A DNA stretch of 32,434 bases from Paeniroseomonas aquatica (GCF_030409335.1 NZ_JAUFPN010000201.1:1-32434), one strand, 5' to 3'. Counted from the stretch's first letter, positions 1 through 7,847 are shown. The notes: generated by a model from the sequence alone, not told the origin. Numbers and translations: made by a program.

Positions 1-469
1 CCGGCACAGCCGCCGCAGCAGGCAGCCCGAGCAGCGCGGTGTGGATGTTGACGAAACGGGTCCGCGGATCGGCCAGGGCGCGGTCCAGCAGCGGCGCCAC
101 GGCATGGCCCTCGCTGATCGCGCCGAGGTCGTAGAGGCAGAGCTCCGCCGCGTCGTAGGCGCGGACCGAGACGATGCCATTGGCCAGCACGGTCGGGGCG
201 ATCTCGTTCGCCGCCTCGAAGCGGGCGCAGTCCCGGGCATGCAGGAAGATCGGGCTCGGCGTCCAGTAGACGCCCTGGGGATGCGGCAGGTCGTAGCTGC
301 CGAGCAGCATGTCCTCCCCGGGCTCGCCGAGTTGCAGGCAGTGGCGGCAGGGAAAGCCCGGACCATCCACCACCCGGCGGTGCAGCGGCAGGCCGCGGTC
401 GTCCCGGCCGGTGCGGCGGAAGCGCTCGGCGGTGGCGGTCTCGATCGGGATGCAGCGGAAGTCGGTCAT
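1..469 (-). CDS. DUF1203 family protein, 3' end cut by the window edge
   Basis: I translated this stretch directly: 156 codons are open from ATG (469-467) to the left edge with no stop, starting MTDFRCIPIETATAERF. The pattern matches DUF1203: a CRHC motif at residues 41-44 (family form PCRHCL), PIFLHARDC at 73-81, and FVNIHTALLG near residue 140, where family members usually end. Probably only a few residues are missing. The function of DUF1203 is unknown; conserved Cys and His residues hint at metal binding, which is inference. An AGGA lies very close to the start and a GGAG about 14 bases upstream. The gene diverges from the small secreted protein at 873 across a 400-base spacer. Confidence 0.8.
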   Translation of the reverse strand, partial: MTDFRCIPIETATAERFRRTGRDDRGLPLHRRVVDGPGFPCRHCLQLGEPGEDMLLGSYDLPHPQGVYWTPSPIFLHARDCARFEAANEIAPTVLANGIVSVRAYDAAELCLYDLGAISEGHAVAPLLDRALADPRTRFVNIHTALLGLPAAAAVP

Positions 470-565
470 GGTCCTGGGCTCCGTGGCGGATGGCCCGGGA
501 TGCCGCTCCGGCGGCAACGGCGCCATCCGGCGGTTGCCGTGGCACGGCCGATGCGGCATCAAGTG

Positions 566-590
566 CTCGCATTCGTGTGATGAATGCGAG
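566..590. repeat. Perfect 9-bp inverted repeat with 7-base loop
   Basis: CTCGCATTC (566-574) and GAATGCGAG (582-590) are exact reverse complements separated by GTGTGAT. It lies about 100 bases upstream of the DUF1203 start and 280 upstream of the secreted-protein start. No T-run follows on either strand, so a protein-binding operator or a transcript hairpin is likelier than an intrinsic terminator. Confidence 0.55.
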
Positions 591-761
591 TGACCGGTCG
601 CAGCACCTCCGGCCTCGGCTGGCGAGGAGGGGCTGCGGGGGACTCCCGCACCCCGGCCTTTCGACTTATATGCAAGGCCTCGATCCCGGTTCGCGGCGTG
701 GCCGGGTGCGCCGCGGCACGCGAGCGCCGGAAGGTTACCATCCATCCCGCAAATGATGACC

Positions 762-776
762 ATGCGTCAAACGCAT
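762..776. promoter_or_regulatory. Small palindrome, possible operator
   Basis: ATGCGT-CAA-ACGCAT is a perfect 6-3-6 palindrome, about 97 bases upstream of the ATG at 873. Its size and dyad symmetry suit a dimeric helix-turn-helix regulator. That role is inferred from symmetry and position alone. Confidence 0.3.
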
Positions 777-872
777 TGGCAGCAGCGAGCCATGCGGCCC
801 AATTACAACGGCGAAGGATGGCCCCCCGTATTCCCGGACCAGGGTCACCTGCGACGAAGGATGTTTGGTTTC

Positions 873-1205
873 ATGTTCCGCAATCTTCTGCTTGCTTCCG
901 TCATCGCCCTGGGCAGCACCGGGGCGGCCCTCGCCCAGGAAGGCCCGCGGCTGGTCGGCGGCGGCGGCAACGGCGGCCCGGAAGTCGTCTATGACGGCGG
1001 CATCCCGGGCAATGTGCTCGGCGGCGCCCAGGTCCGCATGAGCGGCGGCGACCGCGACCGCAGCTTCCAGTACGGCCGGGTGAATGCCTTCCCGGGCCAG
1101 ATCGGCCAGCTCGTCGGCGGCGGCAACGAGGCCCATGTGGTCTATGAGGCGGTGCCGCATGCCAATGGCATCGCCAGCGTCGAGACCGGCGCGCCGCGCA
1201 GCTGA
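873..1205 (+). CDS. Small secreted glycine-rich protein, unknown function
   Basis: A 110-residue protein begins MFRNLLLASVIALG with a hydrophobic core and a likely signal-peptidase site after ALAQ (about residue 22), so it is probably exported. The mature part is rich in Gly and Val, with GGGGNGG near the N-terminus and a similar VGGGNEAHVV later; it has no cysteine and no recognisable domain. I chose ATG 873 because AGGA (858-861) sits 11 bases upstream and the signal peptide then starts cleanly; in-frame ATGs at 753 and 861 are alternatives with worse ribosome sites. It stands alone and is closed by a strong terminator at 1279-1311. I do not recognise the family. Confidence 0.7.
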   Translation: MFRNLLLASVIALGSTGAALAQEGPRLVGGGGNGGPEVVYDGGIPGNVLGGAQVRMSGGDRDRSFQYGRVNAFPGQIGQLVGGGNEAHVVYEAVPHANGIASVETGAPRS

Positions 1206-1211
1206 GGGACC

Positions 1212-1239
1212 GGGCCTGACCGGTGCGCCGGTCGGGCCC
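1212..1239 (+). terminator. GC-rich hairpin after the secreted-protein gene
   Basis: GGGCC-T-GACCGG, loop TGCG, CCGGTC-G-GGCCC forms a 12-pair stem including one G-U pair, seven bases after the stop codon. No T-run follows, so it may protect the transcript 3' end or pause polymerase ahead of the stronger terminator at 1279. Confidence 0.5.
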
Positions 1240-1278
1240 GAGGCGAGCGGCTCTCCCCCCGGAGCCGTGACGCGCGGG

Positions 1279-1311
1279 AACCCGGGATGGCGCAGGCCCT
1301 CCCGGGTTTTT
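1279..1311 (+). terminator. Intrinsic terminator
   Basis: AACCCGGGA (1279-1287) pairs with TCCCGGGTT (1300-1308) and the second arm runs into five Ts (1307-1311). It lies between the convergent secreted-protein and DUF1835 genes. It is one of the clearest Rho-independent terminators in the window. Confidence 0.8.
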
Positions 1312-1333
1312 CGTGTCTGGCCGCCTCGGCCGG

Positions 1334-2251
1334 TCAGGCGCCGCGGCGGGTGCCGGCCGTCGCGGGGTCCCAGAGCCAGGGCGGGTCGGGCAGCACGCTG
1401 ATGCCGCCATGGGCCCGCGGGGCCGGCCGGTGGCGCTCGGTGCCGGCCAGGACCGCGGCGCCCCGCGGCGTCGGCCGCAGCGGCGCCGCCGGCGTCACCA
1501 GCCGCTTCGGGCCCAGGCGCAGCCGGCCGACCACCTCCCGCACCATCAGGTCGGTCAGGTGGAAGGCCGGGTCGGCCCGGCCGACCGCCCGGAAGACCGC
1601 GGCTTCGTCGGCGGCGCCGGCGGCGACAGCCCGCAGCACCGCCCGCTCGGCCTCGCCCAGCCCGTCGGTGGTCCAGGGCAGGTCGCGCAGGTGCCGCCGC
1701 ATCGCCGCCGCCAGGTGCGGCAGCGCCAGCTCCCGCCGGCTCAGCGCGTCGAGCGCCCCGGGGTCCGGCGCGGCGAAGGCGTCCCAGGCCTCCGCCGCCT
1801 GCTCGATCTGCAGGTCGGTGAGCGGCGCCGGCTGCAGCGCGGCGAGCTCGCCGTCGCTCAGCTCGGGGAAGCAGCGGGCCCCGTCGGCCGGCACCAGCAG
1901 CAGCTTGCCCCGCAGCAGCCGCTTCTCCGCCAGCAGCGACAGGATGCGGATCAGCGCCGCCTGGTCCCAGAGGTCGTGCTCGAACCAGAGCCAGATCGCC
2001 TCGCGCCGGTGCAGGCCGCCGAGGGCGGTGTATTCCCGCCCCAGCCGCAGCCGGACGGCGGCGAGGTCCTGGCCCGAATGCAGCGCGACGTAGCGCGCCC
2101 GCATCCCGAGCCAGGCCATCAGGTCGCCGTCGTCCTGCGCCGGGCCGCAGCAGACCGGGTCGGCGAAGCAGAGGTATTCGCCGGCGATGCCGGCCCGCTG
2201 CAGCCGGCACCGCAGGTCGTCGCCGCAGCGGAGATGCAGGCGCGGGGTCAC
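1334..2251 (-). CDS. DUF1835 domain protein
   Basis: A 305-residue protein starts at GTG 2251 with VTPRLHLRCGDDL. DUF1835 hallmarks are visible: the LHLRCGDDL strand, FADPVCCGP at residues 29-37, and LWFEHDLWDQ at 88-97. The C-terminal half (LTDLQIEQAAEAW, then a winged-helix-like region with TPRGAAVLAGTERH) fits the longer members of the family. The biochemical role is unknown. The start GTG overlaps the stop TGA of the upstream Bug receptor in a GTGA (2248-2251), which implies translational coupling and fixes the start. The frame stays open far upstream, but that stretch is the receptor read in another frame. Confidence 0.8.
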   Translation of the reverse strand: MTPRLHLRCGDDLRCRLQRAGIAGEYLCFADPVCCGPAQDDGDLMAWLGMRARYVALHSGQDLAAVRLRLGREYTALGGLHRREAIWLWFEHDLWDQAALIRILSLLAEKRLLRGKLLLVPADGARCFPELSDGELAALQPAPLTDLQIEQAAEAWDAFAAPDPGALDALSRRELALPHLAAAMRRHLRDLPWTTDGLGEAERAVLRAVAAGAADEAAVFRAVGRADPAFHLTDLMVREVVGRLRLGPKRLVTPAAPLRPTPRGAAVLAGTERHRPAPRAHGGISVLPDPPWLWDPATAGTRRGA

Positions 2252-3213
2252 CCGATGCGCAGCCCCAGCTCCTGCACGATCCGCCGGGCCTCCGCGGCCT
2301 GGAGGATGGCGTCGTTGGCGAAATCCTCGGGCGCCTGGTAGCGCACCGGCATGTCGAAGCGGGCCAGCACCGCGAGATGCGCCGGGTCGTGCACGGCCTT
2401 CCGGAAGGCCTGGTGGATGGTCTCGATCACCGCCGGCTCCATGCCGCGCGGGCCGGCGATGCCGTAGGTGCTCTCGCCCAGCACGTCCCAGCCGAGCTCG
2501 CGGAAGGTCGGCACCGCGGGGAAGCGCTTCACCCGCTCGCTCATCCAGACCGCCAGCGGGCGGACCCGGCCCTCGAGCGCCATGTCGGCCCAGGCGCTGG
2601 TCTCGGCGGAGAAGTGGATGTCGCCGGCGAGCAGCGCCTGCAGGTTGGGCGCCGCGCCGCGGAAGGAGACCGGCACCCAGTCCACGCCGGCGGCCTTGGC
2701 CAGGCGCTGCATCTGCACCTCGGTGGTATTGGCGCCGGGCGTGCCGTAGTTGATCCGGCCCGGGTTGGCCTGGGCATATCCGACCAGTTCCCGCATCGTC
2801 CGCCAGGGCGCGTCCGGCCGCACCACCACCCCGCCCATGTAGCCGACCAGCCGGACGATCCAGGTGAAGTCCTGCAGCGGGTCCCAGGCGGGCTTCGCCT
2901 GCATCGCCGGCATGCGGAAGACGGCATTGGGCATCTGCGAGAGGGTATAGCCATCCGGCTTCGCCTCCCGCATCGCCACGGCGCCGAGGGTGCCGCTGGC
3001 GCCGGGGCGGTTCTCGACCACGATGGTCTGGCCCAGGTGGCGCTGGGCGATGTCGCAGACCGAACGCATCTGGATGTCGGTGGCGCCGCCCGGGGTCCAG
3101 GGCACGTAGACGCGGATGGGGCGGTCGGGATAGGGCGGCTGGGCCAGCGCCGGCAACGGCAGGGCCGCGGCGGCACCGAGGAACAGGCGACGGGACACTC
3201 CGGACGCGGGCAT
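2248..3213 (-). CDS. Bug/TctC-family periplasmic solute receptor (copy 1)
   Basis: A 321-residue extracytoplasmic binding protein of the tripartite tricarboxylate transporter receptor family (Bug). The N-terminus MPASGVSRRLFLGA carries a twin-arginine-like motif, a hydrophobic stretch and an ALAQ cleavage site. Family landmarks follow: YPDRPIRVYVPWTPGG, VENRPGASGTLGA, PDGYTLSQMP, NYGTPGANTT and VPTFRELGWDV. Such receptors bind small carboxylates or related ligands in the periplasm; the ligand cannot be read from sequence. I chose ATG 3213 because GGAGGA (3218-3223) lies just upstream; an in-frame GTG at 3225 falls next to that site. No TctA or TctB membrane gene is in the window. The downstream DUF1835 gene overlaps by four bases. 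Confidence 0.9.
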   Translation of the reverse strand: MPASGVSRRLFLGAAAALPLPALAQPPYPDRPIRVYVPWTPGGATDIQMRSVCDIAQRHLGQTIVVENRPGASGTLGAVAMREAKPDGYTLSQMPNAVFRMPAMQAKPAWDPLQDFTWIVRLVGYMGGVVVRPDAPWRTMRELVGYAQANPGRINYGTPGANTTEVQMQRLAKAAGVDWVPVSFRGAAPNLQALLAGDIHFSAETSAWADMALEGRVRPLAVWMSERVKRFPAVPTFRELGWDVLGESTYGIAGPRGMEPAVIETIHQAFRKAVHDPAHLAVLARFDMPVRYQAPEDFANDAILQAAEARRIVQELGLRIG

Positions 3214-3331
3214 GGCATCCTCCACAACGGCGCCGGCTTGGGAGGCCGGTCTGGCGGAAGCATGCGACGGAACCCGGGCGCGGCGCCATCCCCCCTTTAG
3301 GCCCCTGGTGAGCCCCCCGGCGGCTCGGGCC

Positions 3332-4303
3332 TCAGTTGATCTTCAGCCCCAGCTTCTGGATCATCGCCCGGTCCTCCTCGATCTGCTGGCGGACGAAGGC
3401 GCGGTAGTCCTCGGTGTTCTTGTACATCACCGGCATGTCGAAGCGCTCGAGCACCGCGAGATGCGCGGGATCCTCGAGCGCCGCCTTGAAGCCGTCGTGG
3501 ATCGCCCGCACCAGCCCGGCATCCATGCCCTTCGGCCCGGCGATGCCGTAGGGCGAGGCGCTGACGATATCGATCCCGACCTCGCGCAGCGTCGGCACCT
3601 CGGGGAAGCGCTTGGCGCGGGCCTCGCCCCAGGTCACCAGGAGCTTCAGCTTGCCGTCCTGCACCAGCTGCGACCAGCCGCTGCTGTCGGCGGTCGCGTC
3701 GATCTGGCCGCCGAGCAGCGCCGCCATGTTCTCGGCCACGCCGCGGAAGGGGATATGCGTCCAGTCGAGGCCGCGCTCGGCGGCGATGCGCTCCATGGTG
3801 ATGTGCAGCGAGGTGCCGACGCCGGGCGTGCCGTAGTTCACCTTGCCCGGGTTCTTTCGCGCGTGGTCGAGGAACTCGGCGAAGCTGTTCCAGGGCGCAT
3901 CGGCCCGCACCACCACGCCGAAAAGGTAGCCGGTCAGGTGGACGACGTAGTTGAAGTCCGCCACCGGATCGAACATCGGGCGGGAGGACATCAGCGGCGT
4001 GCGGAAGACGCTGACCGGCATCTGGCCGAGGGTATAGCCGTCCGGCCGGTCGGCGAGCATCGCCTGGGCGCCGAGGATGCCACCCGCGCCCGATTTGTTC
4101 TCCGGCACCACGGTCTGGCCGGTGCGGCGGGAGGCGGCCTCGCAGAGCGCCCGCATCTGCACGTCGGTGGTGCCGCCGGGCGCCCAGGGGACGTACATGC
4201 GGATGGGGCGCGCCGGCCAGGCGGGCTGGGCGATGGCGGGCGCGGCGAGCGGCGCGGCGAAGGGCAGCGCCAGGGCCAGGCGGCGGCCGAAGGGGGTCGT
4301 CAT
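3332..4303 (-). CDS. Bug/TctC-family periplasmic solute receptor (copy 2)
   Basis: A 323-residue receptor with an RR-containing signal (MTTPFGRRLALALPF) cleaved near AIAQ. Landmarks are PARPIRMYVPWAPGG, VPENKSGAGGILGA, PDGYTLGQMP, NYGTPGVGTSLHITMERI and VPTLREVGIDIV. It is clearly closer to copy 3 (6778-7761) than to copy 1: HITMERIA, FGVVVRAD and VPTLREVGIDIV are shared exactly, which suggests duplication. A GGGAG sits about nine bases before the ATG. On the minus strand AATAAT (4328-4333) could be a -10 box, but I see no matching -35. It lies 118 bases upstream of copy 1. Ligand unknown; no membrane partners nearby. Confidence 0.9.
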   Translation of the reverse strand: MTTPFGRRLALALPFAAPLAAPAIAQPAWPARPIRMYVPWAPGGTTDVQMRALCEAASRRTGQTVVPENKSGAGGILGAQAMLADRPDGYTLGQMPVSVFRTPLMSSRPMFDPVADFNYVVHLTGYLFGVVVRADAPWNSFAEFLDHARKNPGKVNYGTPGVGTSLHITMERIAAERGLDWTHIPFRGVAENMAALLGGQIDATADSSGWSQLVQDGKLKLLVTWGEARAKRFPEVPTLREVGIDIVSASPYGIAGPKGMDAGLVRAIHDGFKAALEDPAHLAVLERFDMPVMYKNTEDYRAFVRQQIEEDRAMIQKLGLKIN

Positions 4304-4420
4304 GCGGCGTTTCTCCCATGCCGGATCATTATTTTCCGGGCCGGGCCTTAGCCGCTCGCGGCGCCCCTGTCTAATCGGCGGCGCCGGGCCGGGGCCGGGT
4401 TCCGGGTCCCATGCAGCGGC

Positions 4421-6622
4421 TCAGCGGGCGGGGACGCGGTCGCTCGCCGGGTCGAGGGGGCCCACCGGGGCGGGGGCGGCATAGGGCTGCAGCGGGACCA
4501 CGATGGTGGTCCGCAGGCCGGGGCGGTTGTCGGTCTGCGTCAGCGTGCCGCCCATCTGCCGCATCAGCCCGTCGACGATGCGCGACCCGAAGCCCTTGCC
4601 GGTGGCCGCGCCGCCTCTGCCCTGGTCGGCGACCACGAGGCAGAGATGCTCCCGCTGCTGCGTCAGGCGGATCGAGACCGGGCCGGGCGCGCCGCCATAG
4701 GCGTGCTTGTTGACGTTGATGATCAGCTCCGTCAGCACCAGCCCGAGCGGCACCGCCAGGTTGGTCGGGATGACCACCGGCGTCAGGTCGTGGGCCATGT
4801 GCTCGGCCCATTCCCGGCCCATGAAGGCGATGGTCTCCTCGTAGAGCTCCCCGATGTAGCGGGCCGCATCGACGGTCTCGACCTGGTCGCCGCGGTACAG
4901 CCGGCGATGCACGACCGAGACCGCCTTGAGCCTCCGGCGCGCTTCCTCGAGCGAGGCGTGCAGGTGGGGGTCGGCCGAGTCGCGGGCCTGCATGGACAGG
5001 AAGCTCGAGACCAGCTGCAGGCTGTTCTGGACCCGGTGGTTGATCTCGCCGATCAGGAACTGCTTCTGCTGCAGCAGGTCGTCCTTCTCCCGCACGATGA
5101 CGGTCAGCTGGCGGTTGAGCTCCCGCATGTGGCGCGCCTGCTGCACCTCCAGCAGGGCGAGCTGCAGCCGCCGGGCGGCGTCGCGTTCGGGCATGGTCCA
5201 GGCCCGCGCCTGGCCGCGCACGGTCTCCCGCCAGGCGGCGAAGGAGGCCCGCGGGGTCAGCATGCCGGCAGGGTCCGCGTCGCCGGGCTTGTTCGGGTCT
5301 CCGGCCCAGTCGATCGTCTCCACCGCTTCGCGGCGGAACCACAGGACCAGCCACGGCCGGTCCCGGGACAGCGTCACCGCGAGCAGGCCGCTGCCGGACC
5401 CCTGGTAGTCCAGGCCGGGCAGGTACTCGCCCGAGAGCGCATCGGTGGCGAAGACCGGGTTGGTCCCGCGGGCCAGCAGCCAGCGGACCAGGTCCCGCAC
5501 GGCGGCCTCCGGCGGGCGGATGCCATGCCCTGCGTACTCCGCGCCCCGCACCACCACGACGCCGTCGCTGTCCATCATCCGGCCGATCGCGGCCAGCGCG
5601 TCGGGGGCCAGGCCCTCCAACGGGTCTTCCAGCCCCAGCAGCGCGGTGACCTCCCCGGCGTCGCTCTGCAGCCGGATGCGCTGCCGGTAGCCATCGGCCT
5701 CCGTCCGGGCGGTGATCTGCCGCGCCAGGCTGCCGGCGAGCGAGCAGCAGGCGGCGCGGAGGTCGTAGGGGATGGCCCGCGGGCTATCGTGGTGGCAGGC
5801 GATCAGGCCCCAGAGCACGCCCTCGATGACGATGGAGACCGAGGCCGAGGCGCGCACGCCCATGTTCGCCAGGTACTGCAGGTGCACCGGGGAGACGCTG
5901 CGCAGGCTGCAGTCGCTCAGGTCCAGCGGCGCCGGGCCGCCCCAGCCGGGGCGGAGCGCGACCGGTGCATAGGCGACATCGGGGATGACCCGGATCGGGT
6001 TCCGCACATACAGCGCCCGGGCCTGGCGCGGGATGTCGCCGGCGGGGAAGCGCTGGTGCAGGAAGGAATGGGTCCCGGCCCGCCGGTCCTCGGCCACCAC
6101 GGCGCCGGACCCATCGGCCAGGAAGCGATAGACCATCACCCGGTCGAAGCCGGTCAGCCCGCGGAACTCGATGGCGGCCCGGTCGCAGAGGCCATTGAGC
6201 GACACCGCCCGCGCCAGCCGCGCGCTGCTGGCGGATAGCCGGTTCAGCGCCAGGGCGCCGAGGATGCCGGGCACCAGGGCGGCCTCGCATTCGACGATCA
6301 CCTTGCGGTCCGCGAGATGCGCGCTCACGTCGAGCAGCTCGCCGGAGCGGGTCCGCAGCTGGCCCATGAAGCCCTCGACATGGTCGGGGCGGGTCAGCGC
6401 GACGATCTCGGCGTTGAGCGCCTCGCCAAGCAGGGCGGTGAGCGGCAGGTCCCGCCACGACGCGATGCCGAGCCGCTGCTCGATCTCGCCGGCGACATGC
6501 CGGACCGCGGAGCCGTCCTGCTCGGCCACGATCATCATGCCATGGGGCTGGATCGAGCCGGGGGCATAGATGGCCTCGCGGTCGCAGAGCGTCGGGTCCG
6601 GCAGAGGGCTGATCAGCGTCAC
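4421..6622 (-). CDS. bphP: Bacteriophytochrome sensor histidine kinase (PAS-GAF-PHY-HisKA_2-HATPase)
   Basis: A 733-residue red/far-red photosensor kinase. PAS region: Cys13 in TLCDREAIYAPGSIQPHG is the expected biliverdin attachment site. GAF region (about 125-310): FDRVMVYRF, AGDIPRQARALY (Asp196), SPVHLQYLANMGV (His247) and LWGLIACHH (277-278) keep the chromophore-pocket residues. PHY region: WAGDP and LTPRASF of the tongue are present. The kinase has His529 in FLIGEINHRVQNSLQ (HisKA_2 type), Asn636/Asn638, DQGRG from Asp666 and GKGFGSRIV. The usual PxSDIP motif reads PAGDIP here. There is no receiver domain, and no heme oxygenase or response regulator in the window. Start GTG 6622 has GGAGA upstream; ATG 6655 (744 residues) is the alternative. 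Confidence 0.92.
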   Translation of the reverse strand: MTLISPLPDPTLCDREAIYAPGSIQPHGMMIVAEQDGSAVRHVAGEIEQRLGIASWRDLPLTALLGEALNAEIVALTRPDHVEGFMGQLRTRSGELLDVSAHLADRKVIVECEAALVPGILGALALNRLSASSARLARAVSLNGLCDRAAIEFRGLTGFDRVMVYRFLADGSGAVVAEDRRAGTHSFLHQRFPAGDIPRQARALYVRNPIRVIPDVAYAPVALRPGWGGPAPLDLSDCSLRSVSPVHLQYLANMGVRASASVSIVIEGVLWGLIACHHDSPRAIPYDLRAACCSLAGSLARQITARTEADGYRQRIRLQSDAGEVTALLGLEDPLEGLAPDALAAIGRMMDSDGVVVVRGAEYAGHGIRPPEAAVRDLVRWLLARGTNPVFATDALSGEYLPGLDYQGSGSGLLAVTLSRDRPWLVLWFRREAVETIDWAGDPNKPGDADPAGMLTPRASFAAWRETVRGQARAWTMPERDAARRLQLALLEVQQARHMRELNRQLTVIVREKDDLLQQKQFLIGEINHRVQNSLQLVSSFLSMQARDSADPHLHASLEEARRRLKAVSVVHRRLYRGDQVETVDAARYIGELYEETIAFMGREWAEHMAHDLTPVVIPTNLAVPLGLVLTELIINVNKHAYGGAPGPVSIRLTQQREHLCLVVADQGRGGAATGKGFGSRIVDGLMRQMGGTLTQTDNRPGLRTTIVVPLQPYAAPAPVGPLDPASDRVPAR

Positions 6623-6777
6623 GGCGACACGTCTCCACGCGCGAGGCGGGAGCATGAAGTAGCTCTCAGCCGCCTGCGCCCGGATCCGCCGGCAAGCGAT
6701 CGGCACCAGTAGCACGCAACGCCGGCAGGTGCCGGAACGGGCGCACAAGAAAGCGTGATGGCCGCAGCGGGCGGCGC

Positions 6778-7761
6778 TCAGTCCATCCGGATGCCGATCT
6801 TGCGGATGATGGCGCTCTCCTCCTCGAAGGTCCGGCGGGCGAAGGCGGCATAGGCGTCGCTGTCGAGGTAGCGCAGCGGCATGTCGAAGCGGTCCAGCGT
6901 CTCGACGTGCTTGGGGTCGAACAGCGCCTCCTTGAAGGCGTCGTGCAGCACGCGCTTGACGCCGGGATCCATCCCGCGCGGCCCGCCGAGGCCGAAGGGG
7001 CTGTCGGCGACGATGTCGATGCCGACCTCGCGCAAGGTGGGCACGTCGGGGTATCGCTTGGCCCGCTCGGCGGTCCAGACCACCAGCAGGCGGAGCTTGC
7101 CGTCCTCGACCAGCGGCGCCCAGCCGGTGCTGTCGGTATTCACCATGGTCTGGCCCGAGAGCACCGCCTGGATGTTGTCGGCGCCGCCGCGGAAGGGCAC
7201 GTGCAGCCATTCGATGCCGAGCTGCTCGGCGATGCGTTCCATGGTGATGTGCAGCGTGCTGCCGACGCCGGGCGTGCCATAGGTGACCTTGCCCGGATTG
7301 GCCTTGGCGAAGGCGACGAATTCGGCCCAGCTTTGCCAGGGCTGGTCGGCCCGGACCACGACGCCGAAGACATAGCCGGTCAGGTGCAGCACGTAGCTGA
7401 AGTCGGCCATCGGGTCGAAGGTCGGCCGCCGGGTCATCGCCGGCAGGCGGAAGACGGTGATCGGCAATTGCCCGACCATGTGGCCATCCGCCCTGGCTTC
7501 CTGGGACATGGCCAGGGCGCCCAGGGTGCCGGAGGCACCGGGCTTGTTCTCGACGATCACGGGCTGGCCGAGCTTGCGCCCGGCGATCTCGCTGAGCACC
7601 CGCAGATGGGTGTCGGAGGAGCCGCCGGGCAGCCAGGGCACCAGCATGCGGATGGGGCGGTTGGGGAAGCCCTGCTGCGCCAGCGCCGGCATCGCCAGCC
7701 CCGCGAGGGGCAGCGCGAGCGAGGCGCCGAGCGCGGTCCGGCGGCCGAAGCGGTGGGTCAT
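6778..7761 (-). CDS. Bug/TctC-family periplasmic solute receptor (copy 3)
   Basis: A 327-residue Bug receptor. The N-terminus MTHRFGRRTALGASLALPL is a twin-arginine-like export signal ending near ALAQ. Family landmarks are FPNRPIRMLVPWLPGG, VENKPGASGTLGA, TYGTPGVGSTLHITMERI and VPTLREVGIDIV. The usual PDGYTL segment reads ADGHMVGQLP, so the ligand loop differs from copies 1 and 2. GGGAG lies about 11 bases before the ATG. It is transcribed divergently from the chemoreceptor at 7913 and in the same direction as the phytochrome, whose GTG is 155 bases downstream of this stop. No TctA/TctB partner is present, so it is an orphan receptor. Confidence 0.9.
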   Translation of the reverse strand: MTHRFGRRTALGASLALPLAGLAMPALAQQGFPNRPIRMLVPWLPGGSSDTHLRVLSEIAGRKLGQPVIVENKPGASGTLGALAMSQEARADGHMVGQLPITVFRLPAMTRRPTFDPMADFSYVLHLTGYVFGVVVRADQPWQSWAEFVAFAKANPGKVTYGTPGVGSTLHITMERIAEQLGIEWLHVPFRGGADNIQAVLSGQTMVNTDSTGWAPLVEDGKLRLLVVWTAERAKRYPDVPTLREVGIDIVADSPFGLGGPRGMDPGVKRVLHDAFKEALFDPKHVETLDRFDMPLRYLDSDAYAAFARRTFEEESAIIRKIGIRMD

Positions 7762-7823
7762 GGTCTCGCATTCTCCCGGATGCCGGCCTTCGCGGCCGGC
7801 TTGCCGTGCAGTCTAGGCGAGCA

Positions 7824-7847
7824 GCCGGCCCGAGGCCACCGGCCGGC
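7824..7847. repeat. GC-rich inverted repeat in the divergent promoter region
   Basis: GCCGGCC (7824-7830) and GGCCGGC (7841-7847) are separated by ten bases, in the 151-base gap between the Bug receptor and the chemoreceptor. The arms are low-complexity GC words, so chance is a real possibility. Confidence 0.25.

Larger units (their letters stand above)
470..872. other. Intergenic spacer of about 400 bases between divergent genes
   Basis: I find no convincing gene here; the open frames crossing it lack family character. It holds two clean inverted repeats, at 566-590 and 762-776, listed separately, and is less GC-rich around 750-810. Promoters for both flanking genes should lie here, but I cannot place -35/-10 boxes with confidence. 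A TTGGCA at 776-781 has no good -10 partner at 16-18 bases. Confidence 0.6.

Noticed and set aside
735-2210. A 491-codon minus-strand frame across the secreted-protein and DUF1835 genes
   Set aside because: Ala/Arg/Gly/Pro-rich shadow composition, no domain, and conflict with two genes that have family motifs and a terminator between them.
4328-4333. AATAAT on the minus strand as a -10 box for Bug copy 2
   Set aside because: No acceptable -35 hexamer at 16-18 bases, so I mention it only in the gene entry.
6721-6736. CCGGCA-GG-TGCCGG hairpin between Bug copy 3 and the phytochrome
   Set aside because: The two-base loop is too tight for the full stem and there is no T-run; such GC words are common here.
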